In this document: positions 34,601 to 43,349 of the stretch, one piece after another
Numbering within the stretch: position 1 is the first letter of the stretch
How the letters are laid out: every line of letters starts with the position of its first letter
Origin: JBEISR01 sp044371425
GTDB taxonomy: Bacteria > Planctomycetota > Planctomycetia > Pirellulales > Pirellulaceae
Assembly: GCA_044371425.1 (NCBI GenBank)
Contig: JBILTR010000014.1
Location: forward strand, 62,001 to 126,000
Direction: 5' to 3'
Length of the DNA: 64,000 nt
Program-made: the position numbers and the translations under genes
Notes under the pieces: model-generated
Database searches by the model: none
Told to the model about the DNA's origin: nothing
The model's input: only the letters and a program-made list of their open reading frames with translations

Positions 34601-35671
34601 TCACCGCTGAAAAATCGGCAGATACCCGCGATCCAGTTGCAGCATGATCAGGTTGCAAGCCGTGACGTAGACCGGGTTGATCTGACCATCCCACGAACCA
34701 TCCGGCTTTTGCTCGTTGGCGATCTTGTTGTAGAGCCGATCACGGAAGGGGAGCCATTCGGTATCACCTTGACGATAAACGACCTGGCTGTAGTAGAGGT
34801 AGGTGTAGTGCCAGTGACCGAAGGTCTCCGATTCGTTATTGATGTCGTGCAGCTTTTGCTTGGCGTAGGCAAGCATCTCCGGGACATGCTTGCTGTCGTA
34901 ATCGCCGGCGTTATAAAGCGTCGCCAGCGAAGCGGCGGTGATGGCAGGCCGCGAGGTCCCCATCTGCTTGCTGGAATAGCTGATGCCACCATCGGGGTTC
35001 TGGCAGGAGTAGATGTACTTCTTTGCCGATTCGATGATCTGAGAAGGAACCGGGATACCAGCGTTGCGACAGCCGCGCAACCCCTGGACCTGCGTGATGG
35101 TTGTCGACCCCTCATCGTAGTCGTTGCCGTCGCGTGCGCTGACGTAACCCCAGCCGCCAGAAGGCGTCTGCGCCTGCCCGCAGAACTGAACCGCCTTGCG
35201 CAGCGCCTCCACCAACTCCTTTCGGCGTTCCAGGAACCCCTCTTCCCCCAGCACTTGGGAGAGAAAGAGCATCGAGAAGCCATGCCCGTAGGTGTAGCGA
35301 ATATCCGCCACCGGCTCTCCGATCAACCCATTGTCGCGGCTCTTGCTGAGCAAAAAATCGGCAGCTCGACTGATCGCTTTGGCATAGGGTCCCTGCGTCG
35401 CCGTCGATCCGGAACAAAGCATCGCGGTCGCGGCGAGCGCAGCAATCGCGGTGGGATAGGGAGGCGTGTTCCACTGACCCCGCGAGCTTTGGTTGCGCAC
35501 CAGGTAGTCGAGCCCATTGCGAATGGCGGTCTCCCAGCGGGGATCCCGATCGACGGGCCTAGGCGACGCGATAGCCTGCACCATCGGACTGGATGCCAGC
35601 GCCACCGGAAAAGCACCCAGCATCCCCATCGCCCCTCGGCGATTCATCCTCCCACCCGATCGTCGGTTCAC
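34601..35671 (-). CDS. Prenyltransferase/squalene-oxidase-repeat protein
   Basis: A 356-residue protein starting at GTG 35671, whose start overlaps the stop of the upstream membrane protein gene by four bases (GTGA). An N-terminal hydrophobic stretch with arginines (MNRRGAMGMLGAFPVALASS) could be a Tat-like signal. The rest has repeated QSSRGQWNTPPY, TPSGGWGYVSARDG, NPDGGISYSSKQMG and KPDGSWDGQIN units. These are the alpha-barrel repeats of the terpene cyclase/prenyltransferase fold, known in planctomycetes without cyclase activity. No DxDD cyclase motif was seen. An ATG at 35647 is an alternative start. Confidence 0.85.
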   Translation of the reverse strand: MNRRSGGRMNRRGAMGMLGAFPVALASSPMVQAIASPRPVDRDPRWETAIRNGLDYLVRNQSSRGQWNTPPYPTAIAALAATAMLCSGSTATQGPYAKAISRAADFLLSKSRDNGLIGEPVADIRYTYGHGFSMLFLSQVLGEEGFLERRKELVEALRKAVQFCGQAQTPSGGWGYVSARDGNDYDEGSTTITQVQGLRGCRNAGIPVPSQIIESAKKYIYSCQNPDGGISYSSKQMGTSRPAITAASLATLYNAGDYDSKHVPEMLAYAKQKLHDINNESETFGHWHYTYLYYSQVVYRQGDTEWLPFRDRLYNKIANEQKPDGSWDGQINPVYVTACNLIMLQLDRGYLPIFQR

Positions 35672-36375
35672 TCGTAATCCCCTTCCGCGGTGCGCTGGCC
35701 ATCGGATGCGTCGCGGGAATCCTTCACCTCCACCACGCGGTGGCTGAGCATCTCGGTCGACTGCTGGGTCAGCCAGTTGATGCGCAGAACATTGTCCAAC
35801 ACCACAGGTCGCGAGTTCCCAGGAATGTTCATTACAATTCTGCCCGATCCCGCCAGCATGTACTCGAAGACATCGTTGATCTCGGTATTCAACTTGAGGC
35901 CCGCCGTCGAATATCGCTCATTGTCGCCCAACAATCCCGAATGCCGTATCAGCTCGTTGGAAGTCAAAATCCAATAATCGAATCGGGTCACGAAGATCAT
36001 GCCCATAAAAAGAAAAAAGAGCACCAAAAACATGCCCCAATAGAAATCCCTCGAAGCGGCCACATGCAGACTCTCGATCCACTTTTTGACCGGCGCGATG
36101 ATCGAAAACTGCTGGTTCAACAGGATCACCAAGAGCACCACTGCGACCACCGAGATGAAGGCCGTCAGCGAAGTGGAACGAGGGAAATCGAAGGTCAGCA
36201 CCACCAGATTCAAGGCAAGGACCGTCAGAAAGATCCCGCCGATCACATTCTTCCAAGGCTCGGCGAACGTCATCCCCAGCGCCGCCAAAAGCGAGGCCAA
36301 AGCCGTCGGCCAGAGAAACACCATCTTGGGCCAAGAGCGGATCACGATTTTTTCCATCTCGCCGCCAGTTGCCAT
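35668..36375 (-). CDS. Multi-span membrane protein of unknown function
   Basis: A 235-residue protein with three to four membrane spans (about residues 16-36, 40-61, 69-91 and 110-133) and a C-terminal soluble part of about 100 residues (NELIRHSGLLGDNERYST onward). The soluble part has alternating beta-like hydrophobics. The start at 36375 has GGAG 7-8 bases upstream. A longer frame exists but would add an unlikely N-terminus. It is translationally coupled to the prenyltransferase-repeat gene downstream, so the two proteins may act together at the membrane. Confidence 0.75.
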   Translation of the reverse strand: MATGGEMEKIVIRSWPKMVFLWPTALASLLAALGMTFAEPWKNVIGGIFLTVLALNLVVLTFDFPRSTSLTAFISVVAVVLLVILLNQQFSIIAPVKKWIESLHVAASRDFYWGMFLVLFFLFMGMIFVTRFDYWILTSNELIRHSGLLGDNERYSTAGLKLNTEINDVFEYMLAGSGRIVMNIPGNSRPVVLDNVLRINWLTQQSTEMLSHRVVEVKDSRDASDGQRTAEGDYE

Positions 36376-36713
36376 CGAATGACTCCTTCGCTGCGTGCTC
36401 ATTCCTGAAATTTCAAGCCATTTCCCTTGGCTTCGTGAAATTTCAAGGCGTCTTGGAGTCCATTGTAGACCACCGAACCACTTTTTCTCCAAGGGTTCCC
36501 ACCCCCTCGGCTCAGGTTTCTCCAGATTTCCCTCACCGCATCAGGGGCCGGAAGACCTTGGTACCGACCCCAAAACCTCGATAGCATGACACCACCCGCA
36601 TGCCAGCGCCAGGCAGATGGACGCCCCCCTGGACGGCAGGCGACCCGTGGCGACGCACCGGCCGTTTCCGTTCCCAAACCATCAAGCAAGGCGCAGCCAA
36701 GGACAAAAGGTCG

Positions 36714-37139
36714 ATGGAATCCCACCTCCTCCATCCCGAATACTTTCAGGTTCGCTTTCGCGACTACCCCTCAGTAGTCCAGTGGCCCCAGTCGTTCGCC
36801 ATCATCAGCGGACTGGCCACCACGGGCCAGCGATGGTCGGAAGAAGCCAATCGCCTGGGTGACGAACATCTTCTAACCGCAATCGAACAGCGCAAGGTCT
36901 GGCATGTACGAATCGTCGGCTACAGTCCAACCACCAGCCACTTTGAACCAAGCTGGGCCTGCGATCTGACTCTATCCGATGCGATCGCACTGGGCCTCGC
37001 GGCAAAACAAGATGCGATCTACTGGGTGCAGCAGCAACAACTCTGGGTCACCCGTTGCCGCGCCCCGGAACTCCACTGGGTCGACACCTTCGCCAATCGC
37101 CTGACCGGTAGCTCCCCGTCGCCAACCTCAAGTCCCTGA
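36714..37139 (+). CDS. DUF3293-type protein
   Basis: A 141-residue soluble protein starting MESHLLHPEYFQVRFRDYPS. Its middle (FAIISGLATTGQRWSEEANR, WHVRIVGYSPTTSHFEPSWA) fits the DUF3293 pattern, where a conserved FAIITAxNP-like segment is followed by a G-x-S-P turn. No role is known for the family. AAAGG precedes the ATG at 36714 by a few bases. It is divergent from the membrane protein at 35668. The family call is by eye. Confidence 0.65.
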   Translation: MESHLLHPEYFQVRFRDYPSVVQWPQSFAIISGLATTGQRWSEEANRLGDEHLLTAIEQRKVWHVRIVGYSPTTSHFEPSWACDLTLSDAIALGLAAKQDAIYWVQQQQLWVTRCRAPELHWVDTFANRLTGSSPSPTSSP

Positions 37140-37281
37140 GCACTGCCTGGCCATCAAGAAACCAAGTTGCAGACGACATAGCAAGAAGATGCCGCGCCGC
37201 ACCCGATGGCTCTTCAAATCCATTTCGCCACCATCATCACCGATTGGGCTCCCCAGATGGCGAGACGACCAGCAAACCGAT

Positions 37282-37620
37282 CTAATCAGGAATCACCATC
37301 GGAGAAGAGACTTCCTTCGAATTGAGCGCCTCCAACATCTGCCCGACGCTCTTGCCGCGAAACAAAGGGTGACGCATCCGGTGAGCCGGATTGACGAAGT
37401 AGTGGTTGCAACGGCCCTCCTTTTCCACCTTCACGTAGCCTGCCGCCGCCAAGTCGGTCACGATCTTCTGAACCATTCGCTCCGTGATCCCCACCAGACT
37501 GGCGATCTCTCGAAGCCGAATCTTCTCCTCTCGGTAAATGCAGAAGAGGACGTGGCCGTGATTTGACAAAAATGTCCAAACCGGAAAACCAGAATTCCTT
37601 TTCACTTCCTCGATCGACAT
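37282..37620 (-). CDS. Winged-helix regulator (MarR/ArsR-like)
   Basis: A 112-residue DNA-binding protein. The helix-turn-helix lies at about residues 29-62 (IYREEKIRLREIASLVGITE, RMVQKIVTDLAAAGYVKVEK) and the wing follows (EGRCNHYFVNP). It lacks cysteine metal sites of classical ArsR proteins. An AGGGGG lies about 9 bases before the ATG at 37620; an ATG nine bases further up is directly on the ribosome binding site and less likely. It may regulate itself or a neighbour; the adjacent same-strand gene upstream is an ECF sigma factor. Confidence 0.75.
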   Translation of the reverse strand: MSIEEVKRNSGFPVWTFLSNHGHVLFCIYREEKIRLREIASLVGITERMVQKIVTDLAAAGYVKVEKEGRCNHYFVNPAHRMRHPLFRGKSVGQMLEALNSKEVSSPMVIPD

Positions 37621-37806
37621 GCTCGGCATCCCCCTTTCGACAACGGATCGATAATGGATTTCCCGGCCTGCTGGCGGAAACCATCGTGGATTCCGCCAGC
37701 ACCTCGCTCATCCAAAGATAACATTGTCGTAAGGTAACCCCTCTGACCGCAAGTCCCCCCCATCAAGACGAATACCAGAACCGAAATGCGTGTTTGCACG
37801 CAGGAA

Positions 37807-38424
37807 TCAGCTTGCGAAGTACGAATGAGCGTCTTTTGCCAAGCGATGGCGTGCTACATGCAATCGCCGCTTGATCGTCCCCAGGGGAATTTGGAGCCGA
37901 TTGGCGATTTCCTGGAGCGACCGATGCTCGAAGTAGAATTCATGAAGCGCCTGTCGATCGACCTGCGATAACGACTGCATCGATCGTGACAACTGCTCCG
38001 ACCGCTCGCGATCCCGTACCTGCTCTTCCACGCGATCGATCGCTCCATCGGCGACATCCGTTAGATCCCCCTGCTGCTGCTGATGGCGTCTGGACCTTTG
38101 CAGGTAGGTGATCCCAGCATGAAGTACGATGCGGCGAAGCCATCCTTCAAAGGCATGAAGGTCTTTGAGCGTATGGAGATGGCGAAAGACCTTCAGGAAG
38201 ACCTCCTGCGTCAGATCCTGCGCTTCACAGCTCTGATGGACGATGCGCATCGCCTGCATCTGAACCGAGCGGCTGTAGCGACGATAGATCTGCGCGAACG
38301 CTTCCTGATCTCCCTGCTGCGCTAAGGCTAGCCACTGAAGCGTCTTGTTGCACTCCAGCTGCTCTAGCTGCTCCACCTGCTCGCCTTCCACGCTATTTCC
38401 TGCCGCTAGTTTCTGCCGATCCAT
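37807..38424 (-). CDS. ECF-type RNA polymerase sigma factor
   Basis: A 205-residue sigma-70 family factor. Region 2 is ALAQQGDQEAFAQIYRRYSR through CEAQDLTQEVFLKVFRHL and AFEGWLRRIVLHAGITY (about residues 32-115). Region 4 is SLSQVDRQALHEFYFEHRSL with the helix EIANRLQIPLGTIKRRLHVA (about 150-198). It belongs to the ECF group common in planctomycetes, with a short N-terminal extension rich in Q, E and L. The start is uncertain: ATG at 38424 or at 38511. No anti-sigma gene is adjacent. Confidence 0.85.
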   Translation of the reverse strand: MDRQKLAAGNSVEGEQVEQLEQLECNKTLQWLALAQQGDQEAFAQIYRRYSRSVQMQAMRIVHQSCEAQDLTQEVFLKVFRHLHTLKDLHAFEGWLRRIVLHAGITYLQRSRRHQQQQGDLTDVADGAIDRVEEQVRDRERSEQLSRSMQSLSQVDRQALHEFYFEHRSLQEIANRLQIPLGTIKRRLHVARHRLAKDAHSYFAS

Positions 38425-39557
38425 CGCTCCACTCCCCACGCTCGCTTCGTTGCTTCTTCGCCTCGTCCGCTGATCGATTCCCTGCGATTTCCAACTGCCC
38501 ACGTCGAACATCCCCTCGCATCCCACCGCATCTCCGCAAGCGGACAGTCGAGCGGGACGGGATCCCACAAGGGATCCGTCCGCTGCGTTACGCCAGCCCT
38601 ACGAGACGAGACGGATGCGTTCAGAAAAAACGTTTGTTCCCCAATCCATCAGCCCAATCCATCAGCCCGTTCGAGCGTGAGTGGACAGAGCTTCCGGCCA
38701 GACGGCTGGGAGCAGTCTGGACGATTGCCTCACTTCCCCGGCAAGATCGCTCCACCTCCGAAATGCCAACCATCCTGCAAGTCCGACCTTGCAAGATTGG
38801 CGATCCAGAGAGGCGACGCAGACCCAACGGCTTCCCATCTGGGAAGCGTTTCGTTCCACGCAAGGGCTTTAGGTGATCTAAGGACTGGAGTGATCCAAAA
38901 CGGCAGGTCAGCCGTGACTCCAAGTCCATCGATCGCCAGATTGAACTCCGCACGGAACCAATCCACGTGGCGAGATACCGACCAGATTCATCGATCCGGT
39001 CAGTCGGGGCGCCTGAGAATGGGATGGTGTACGCATGGCGGACTCCTTCGTCGTTAGCTTTCGCGATCGTTCCAAGCGATCCGCCAAGTTGCCGCATCAG
39101 GCCAATGCGACGTTTGACCGCAAGCGATCAAGCCGCCATCGACCGAACCGGAATACCTGGCCGTCCCTATCGCCAGCAACCTATTGGCATCGTGCCTACG
39201 GGCAGGCAGCCAGCAATAGGCAGCCACATCCGCAAGCCAAGGGACTCACTTCCGCAGGGCGAATTATGGGAACTCCAGCAGCTCAAAGCAAGCAACAGCG
39301 AAAAAGCCATCGCCCCCGGAAACCACTGGTGCAGCCCGTTGACCGAGGAGACTTCCTGCATCGGTCTCCCTATCCGGCACCCAGGCCGCCCCCCACACCC
39401 AACTCACCCAGCTCGCACAAAACCCTGGCCCCAAACCGCTCCCCACGACAAAATAGGAAGAGCCGCCGAGCAACCGGAAGTTCCGTGCATGGAGATAGAC
39501 ACGGACTCTCCGCCAAAGGTTCGCGCGCAAAATCATAAAATTTTTCAGGAGTCCCCC
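38425..39557. other. Long gene-free stretch
   Basis: About 1.1 kb upstream of the sigma factor and of the decarboxylase-like gene, which are divergent. Open frames occur on both strands but none has a ribosome binding site and a recognisable product. A short tandem repeat (CCAATCCATCAGC twice) lies near 38641. It may hold two promoters and decayed DNA. Confidence 0.45.
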
Positions 39558-40040
39558 ATGGGATCAGGCGACACCGAGCATCGGCCCGAGGAAAAATCGG
39601 AGCGGACAGTTGGTATTTCGTCCCCGTCGGATCCGGTTCCGGCCAAGCTGCCGGGGTTGTACCGCGAGCTGATGGTGCGGTACCCGGAACTGGCCGCCGC
39701 ACACGATCAGATGGGGCAGGCCGCCGAAGCCTGTGGGCCACTGGACGCCAAATCGCTAGCGCTGGTGAAAATCGGCATGGCCGTCGGAGCAGGGCTGGAG
39801 TCGGCGGTGAGAAGCCATGTGCGGCGAGCCGGGGAGATGGGAATCGCTCAGGAGGAAATCACCCAGGCGATTTTCCAGGGCATGACCACCCTTGGATTCC
39901 CCCGGACGATGGCTGCTTGGAGCTGGGCCAAGGTGCAGTGGGAGAGGGATCGGGTGGAGAGGGAATGCATGGAACCCGATGCGGTTGGCCTCTCCAAAGG
40001 AGACAGCGATGCCAGAGGCTCCGGCGAGCCGTCGCGATGA
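39558..40040 (+). CDS. Carboxymuconolactone decarboxylase-like (AhpD-fold) protein
   Basis: A 160-residue protein starting at ATG 39558, with AGGAG six bases upstream. The middle (LDAKSLALVKIGMAVGAGLE, SAVRSHVRRAGEMGIAQEEI) is the helical carboxymuconolactone decarboxylase fold. In the AhpD-type members a CxxC carries peroxidase-related redox activity. Here the expected cysteines are absent (ESAVRSHV), so a catalytic role is doubtful. Its stop overlaps the start of mobA by four bases, indicating coupled translation. Confidence 0.8.
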   Translation: MGSGDTEHRPEEKSERTVGISSPSDPVPAKLPGLYRELMVRYPELAAAHDQMGQAAEACGPLDAKSLALVKIGMAVGAGLESAVRSHVRRAGEMGIAQEEITQAIFQGMTTLGFPRTMAAWSWAKVQWERDRVERECMEPDAVGLSKGDSDARGSGEPSR

Positions 40041-40672
40041 AGCTAGACTGCTACATCCTGTCGGGAGGCAGAAGCCGTCGCTTCGGGTCGGATAAAGGAA
40101 GGATGCCGATCGACGGCGTTCCGAACCTCTTGCGACTCCACCAGGCGCTGGCTCCTTGCTTTCAATCCGTCTGGGTCGTCAGCAGGTCGCCAGACGACTA
40201 TGCCGATCTGGAACTCCCCGTCATCTCCGACCAAATCCCGGATCAAGGTCCACTGCAGGGACTCCACACCGCGCTGAATCACCAACGTTCACTCTACCAT
40301 CCCCGATTCGGTCGGCAGCTAGGCCCCTCGCGCTGGATTGTCGTCGGTACCTGCGACGCGCTGACCTGCGACCCAGCGTGGTGGTTTGCTTCCGTTCCTC
40401 CACCTCTCGCCGATATCCACCCCCAGGCTCAGGCGGTCACCTGGCAGGCCGATTCTTTTCAGCCCTTTCCAGGGATGTTCTCCACTTTCCTTTTGGGGAC
40501 GATGGAATCGATGCTGGCTGCGGGCGATCGGTCGATGCAGTCGCTGAAAAGAACGCTTGGCCACCATTGGATCACCCTACCATCGCCGGACAAATCTCCC
40601 TTCGAACAGGTCAACACCCCGGAGGAACTGGAGGCATGGAGAGCGAGAAACTGTCTCGAACGAAATCGCTAG
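40037..40672 (+). CDS. mobA: MobA-like molybdenum cofactor guanylyltransferase
   Basis: A 211-residue nucleotidyltransferase starting MKLDCYILSGGRSRRFGSDKG, the GG-x-SRR-x-G-x-DKG nucleotide-binding motif of the MobA family. It is followed by GPLQGLHTAL, the SRWIVVGTCDALTCD region in place of the usual D-x-P/D-F, and a C-terminal PFEQVNTPEELEAW. MobA attaches GMP to molybdopterin to make the dinucleotide cofactor. Lengths match (E. coli MobA 194). It overlaps the decarboxylase-like gene by four bases. The divergent D-x-P motif leaves some doubt about strict specificity. Confidence 0.82.
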   Translation: MKLDCYILSGGRSRRFGSDKGRMPIDGVPNLLRLHQALAPCFQSVWVVSRSPDDYADLELPVISDQIPDQGPLQGLHTALNHQRSLYHPRFGRQLGPSRWIVVGTCDALTCDPAWWFASVPPPLADIHPQAQAVTWQADSFQPFPGMFSTFLLGTMESMLAAGDRSMQSLKRTLGHHWITLPSPDKSPFEQVNTPEELEAWRARNCLERNR

Positions 40673-41244
40673 CCACCTATCGCGACATTCCGCAGAATCG
40701 TCGGCATCCTGCCCCAAGACCCATACGAACATCGCGGCTTGGTGCACCATCTAGTAGTCGATTTTTACCCTCCCTCAGGGAGGGTCGCTGAGGAGGAACG
40801 ACGAAGCGGGGAGGGCTGCCTCATCAGCCCGTTGGGTCAAAAAAAGCTCAACGTTGGAATCCGATGCGGGGAAAGACCCTCCCCGCTCGTTCCTCGCGAC
40901 CCTCCCAAGGGGAGGGTGAGACCTCTTTGAGACTCTGCTTCAAGGGGAATGAGATCGATACCTAGGCTTGCATCCCTAGCCGTTGCCCATGGCACTTCAT
41001 TCCTCCCAATGTGCTCGGCAGGTCCGATACGGATGAAGAATCGAACCGCTTCCCCATAGCATGGCCACTGGCGGAGGAAGGATAAAGAGCTCGTAGAGAG
41101 GTGTAAAAAGCCGGAGGCCGGTCGATTCGGTTTTGTGGTTGGAGCAATTCTCCTACCCCCTCGATCCGCGCTATGCTAAAAATGGCTGGATCGGAGATAT
41201 CTGGGAATCGGTAGCCTATCTGTTATCCGACTGGAAGTCAGACC
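40673..41244. other. Gap containing the fold-back element
   Basis: About 570 bases between mobA and the small membrane protein gene. Apart from the fold-back element at 40766-40920 I see no gene. The part just before 41245 contains TCTGTTATCCGACTGG, which looks like the right-hand core of an attC site but has no matching left arm. Confidence 0.4.
40766..40920. repeat. Fold-back inverted repeat element (MITE-like)
   Basis: The left arm (40766-40815, ACCCTCCCTCAGGGAGGGTC, then GCTGAGGAGGAACG) is the near reverse complement of the right arm (40876-40920, CCCTCCCCGCTCGTTCCTCG, then CGACCCTCCC and AAGGGGAGGGT). Each arm also has an internal hairpin. The arms are separated by about 60 bases that include A7. 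The design suits a small non-autonomous repeat. No target-site duplication was identified by eye. Confidence 0.8.
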
Positions 41245-41739
41245 GTGAAAGCCCTTCGACGAATTCGATTCTCTCTCCGCGGATTGATGGCTTCAATCGC
41301 CGCCGTTGCTGTGGGTCTCTGGTTCGTCGTTTCGTGGTCTACGTACGGGGCATTGATTGGCCCGGCATCCTTCTTGGTTGCGATTCTTTTGACCGTTGTT
41401 TCCAGCTTCATTCGAAAAACACTTGCCGGAAAAATTGGGCTTCGTTTGGGGCTGGGCCTGTCATTCTTAACACTCACCCTCTATCTCACGTTTGGCCCAG
41501 CGTGCTGGGCCATGGCGCGTTTCAATACTCCAGATTCGCAGTATCCATCGGTCACTCGACTTTTCTTCTACGTCTACCAACCGGTTGCCACCAACGCCAT
41601 TTTTGCTCCCGAGCCGATTCGATCTGCTTCCATGTCGTACATGTCGTTCTGGATGCCACAGAACGTTCAGTTTCACGACTGGGGGCTTGGGATCGGTTGG
41701 TCGGTCCCGGGTTGGACCTACACCATCGTTCATTACTGA
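41245..41739 (+). CDS. Small membrane protein with an R-F-S-L-R opening
   Basis: A 164-residue protein starting at GTG 41245 (VKALRRIRFSLRGLMASIAAV). It has membrane spans at about residues 13-31, 36-55 and 66-86, then an exported C-terminal part rich in aromatic residues (FFYVYQPVATNAIF, FWMPQNVQFHDWG). The RIRFSLRGLM start is a recurrent feature of planctomycete membrane proteins of unknown role. GGAAG lies just upstream. It is the first of a run of short plus-strand genes separated by hairpins. Confidence 0.7.
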   Translation: MKALRRIRFSLRGLMASIAAVAVGLWFVVSWSTYGALIGPASFLVAILLTVVSSFIRKTLAGKIGLRLGLGLSFLTLTLYLTFGPACWAMARFNTPDSQYPSVTRLFFYVYQPVATNAIFAPEPIRSASMSYMSFWMPQNVQFHDWGLGIGWSVPGWTYTIVHY

Positions 41740-41748
41740 TTGTCGAAC

Positions 41749-41878
41749 AACAAGGCAGTCCAGTGGAGGCGGCCGCCATCTTTTGGCTGGCCGAGCAGCT
41801 GTTCGCTACAATGCGGTCTGGTTCATCGGGGTGTGTTGCCCCTTCGCCAGGACCGGCCCGATGACGGCAAGCTTTATC
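41749..41878 (+). other. Weak attC-like hairpin between two short genes
   Basis: The segment AACAACAAGGCAGTCCAGTG near 41751 is partly complementary to GATGACGGCAAGCTTTATCC (41859-41878). GCGGCCGCC and GCTGGCCGAGC lie between. The ends GAACAAC and TTTATCC resemble the simple sites of an integron attC (GTTATCC type). The pairing is imperfect and the loop long, so this is a suggestion. Confidence 0.3.
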
Positions 41879-41889
41879 CCAACCTACCA

Positions 41890-42378
41890 ATGACACAAGT
41901 CGAATGGCTCGTTCACTACATCGCAAAGGCATTTGCCGATGTGTCATTGGATGGTGGTATCGACATTCATGCTGCCCAATCGATGGACGACTATGGCAAC
42001 CCCGAAGAAGATCGGCTTTCTCGAACCGCCGAACGCAAGGATTGGCGACGCGTGCCTATCGCGATACTTCAGCCAAGATTCTGGGCGATCACCTTTCTTG
42101 ATGCAAAAGGCTTTCGTTTCTACGCTCCCGCCATCATGACGGAGCTATTAAAGCATGGAGACGCCACCAACAACTTGTCGGCTTGGTTTCTTCATGGACT
42201 GGAGTTAACGCCCTCGGGCATCATGAAAGATGCTCCTTTCGACGAGCTGTTCAATTCGGCTCAGCGGGCGGCTATCATTCGATACCTGAAGCACGTTGTT
42301 CATAATGTCCCGTCGCTGGACAACGGTGACGCTGAAAAACGACTCCGCGACATTCAGACTCGTACCGGTACGGGATAA
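41890..42378 (+). CDS. DUF6714-like protein
   Basis: A 162-residue soluble protein starting MTQVEWLVHYIAKAFADVSL. The segment RVPIAILQPRFWAITFLDAK followed by GFRFYAPAIMTELLKHG resembles the DUF6714 family, in which a DAxGxRFYLPA core is conserved; the identification is by eye. No function is known. The frame extends upstream to a TTG at 41740 through the hairpin region, but the ATG at 41890, just after that region, is more likely. Confidence 0.6.
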   Translation: MTQVEWLVHYIAKAFADVSLDGGIDIHAAQSMDDYGNPEEDRLSRTAERKDWRRVPIAILQPRFWAITFLDAKGFRFYAPAIMTELLKHGDATNNLSAWFLHGLELTPSGIMKDAPFDELFNSAQRAAIIRYLKHVVHNVPSLDNGDAEKRLRDIQTRTGTG

Positions 42379-42452
42379 CAGAGGTTTGCAGTCGCAGCCC
42401 TGGATTCGACATCTTTGACTTGCGGTGAGTCCATTGCTCAGGCCCGCTGAAC

Positions 42453-42568
42453 CTAGACTTTCTGTCACCAAATTCAGTGCGAAAAAGGTACCTGACACCT
42501 TTTCTATCCCCTAGACTTTCTGTCACCAAATTCAGTGCGAAAAAGGTACCTGACACCTTTTCTATCCC
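42453..42568 (+). repeat. 58-bp direct repeat, two copies (GGTACCTGACACC type)
   Basis: The unit starting CTAGACTTTCTGTCACCAAA is present at 42453-42510 and again at 42511-42568, essentially identical, and a third partial copy (CCACCTTTTCTATCC) follows. The core AAAAAGGTACCTGACACCTT has complementary half-sites. It sits in the gap between two small genes of the accessory zone. Confidence 0.9.
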
Positions 42569-42597
42569 TATCCCACCTTTTCTATCCGGAATGATTC

Positions 42598-43227
42598 ATG
42601 CGCGCCCAGGTGAGACGCATAGCCGATTTGCGTGAGCAAGCGCATCGGCACTTGGAAAGAAATGTGTCGCTGCTTTCGGACGAAATTGCGCAGTTGCTGC
42701 TGAGTTCACCCCCAGTGCAATGCGGGGAACCCCAACTTATCGCGATGGACGCCGCTGAGATCAATCGAGACGTCGACTTCCAATTGAGCCCGTATTACTC
42801 AGGCACGGATTTCCATTCCGCCATCGCGGCGGATCCAATTGCCGAAGGTGGACACTGCAACGACTTGCTTGCAAGGCAGGTGCGCCGCTGCGTCTTTCCG
42901 GGTGTCGATGTAGTCTTCCCGCACGCGCTGGCGTCGCGAACGGACCCATTTCTAGCCAATGTGGCTGAAGAGTGGGTATCGTACAATGACAGCGTATTTT
43001 TCGTCTGCCGATTTGAACCGATTGAATTGGCTTGGCTAGAATCGTTCGATGGTGCTCGCCGGCAGGCATCAACCGCAGGGGCATTTGACGTTGGTGTCTG
43101 CTCGACACGTTGTCCAAGACGCTCTTCTCAATGGACCAAAGAAACTGTATGCAACATGACGGCGGCCGCGGTTTGTGTCTTCGCAACAGCACTGGATGGA
43201 GAAGGCTACCTCGTGTGGAAGGTCTAG
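42598..43227 (+). CDS. Protein of unknown function
   Basis: A 209-residue soluble protein beginning MRAQVRRIADLREQAHRHLE. The first 45 residues look helical and charged; the middle is a mixed alpha/beta region (CGEPQLIAMDAAEINRDVD, VFPGVDVVFPHALASRTD). Five or more cysteines are spread over the C-terminal half without a metal-site pattern. I do not recognise the family. It has no close promoter-like sequence and lies between the 58-bp repeat and another short gene in the same direction. Confidence 0.5.
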   Translation: MRAQVRRIADLREQAHRHLERNVSLLSDEIAQLLLSSPPVQCGEPQLIAMDAAEINRDVDFQLSPYYSGTDFHSAIAADPIAEGGHCNDLLARQVRRCVFPGVDVVFPHALASRTDPFLANVAEEWVSYNDSVFFVCRFEPIELAWLESFDGARRQASTAGAFDVGVCSTRCPRRSSQWTKETVCNMTAAAVCVFATALDGEGYLVWKV

Positions 43228-43349
43228 AGCCCCAACTTGGGGTTCGACTCGAATCGCGATCTGGTCTGGGAAAATCGTCGTACTGACTTGTCGCGGCCTA
43301 GTCACCGCCGGTCGTTCTTCGGATGAAGGCAAATCCCCTTAGGGAACGA

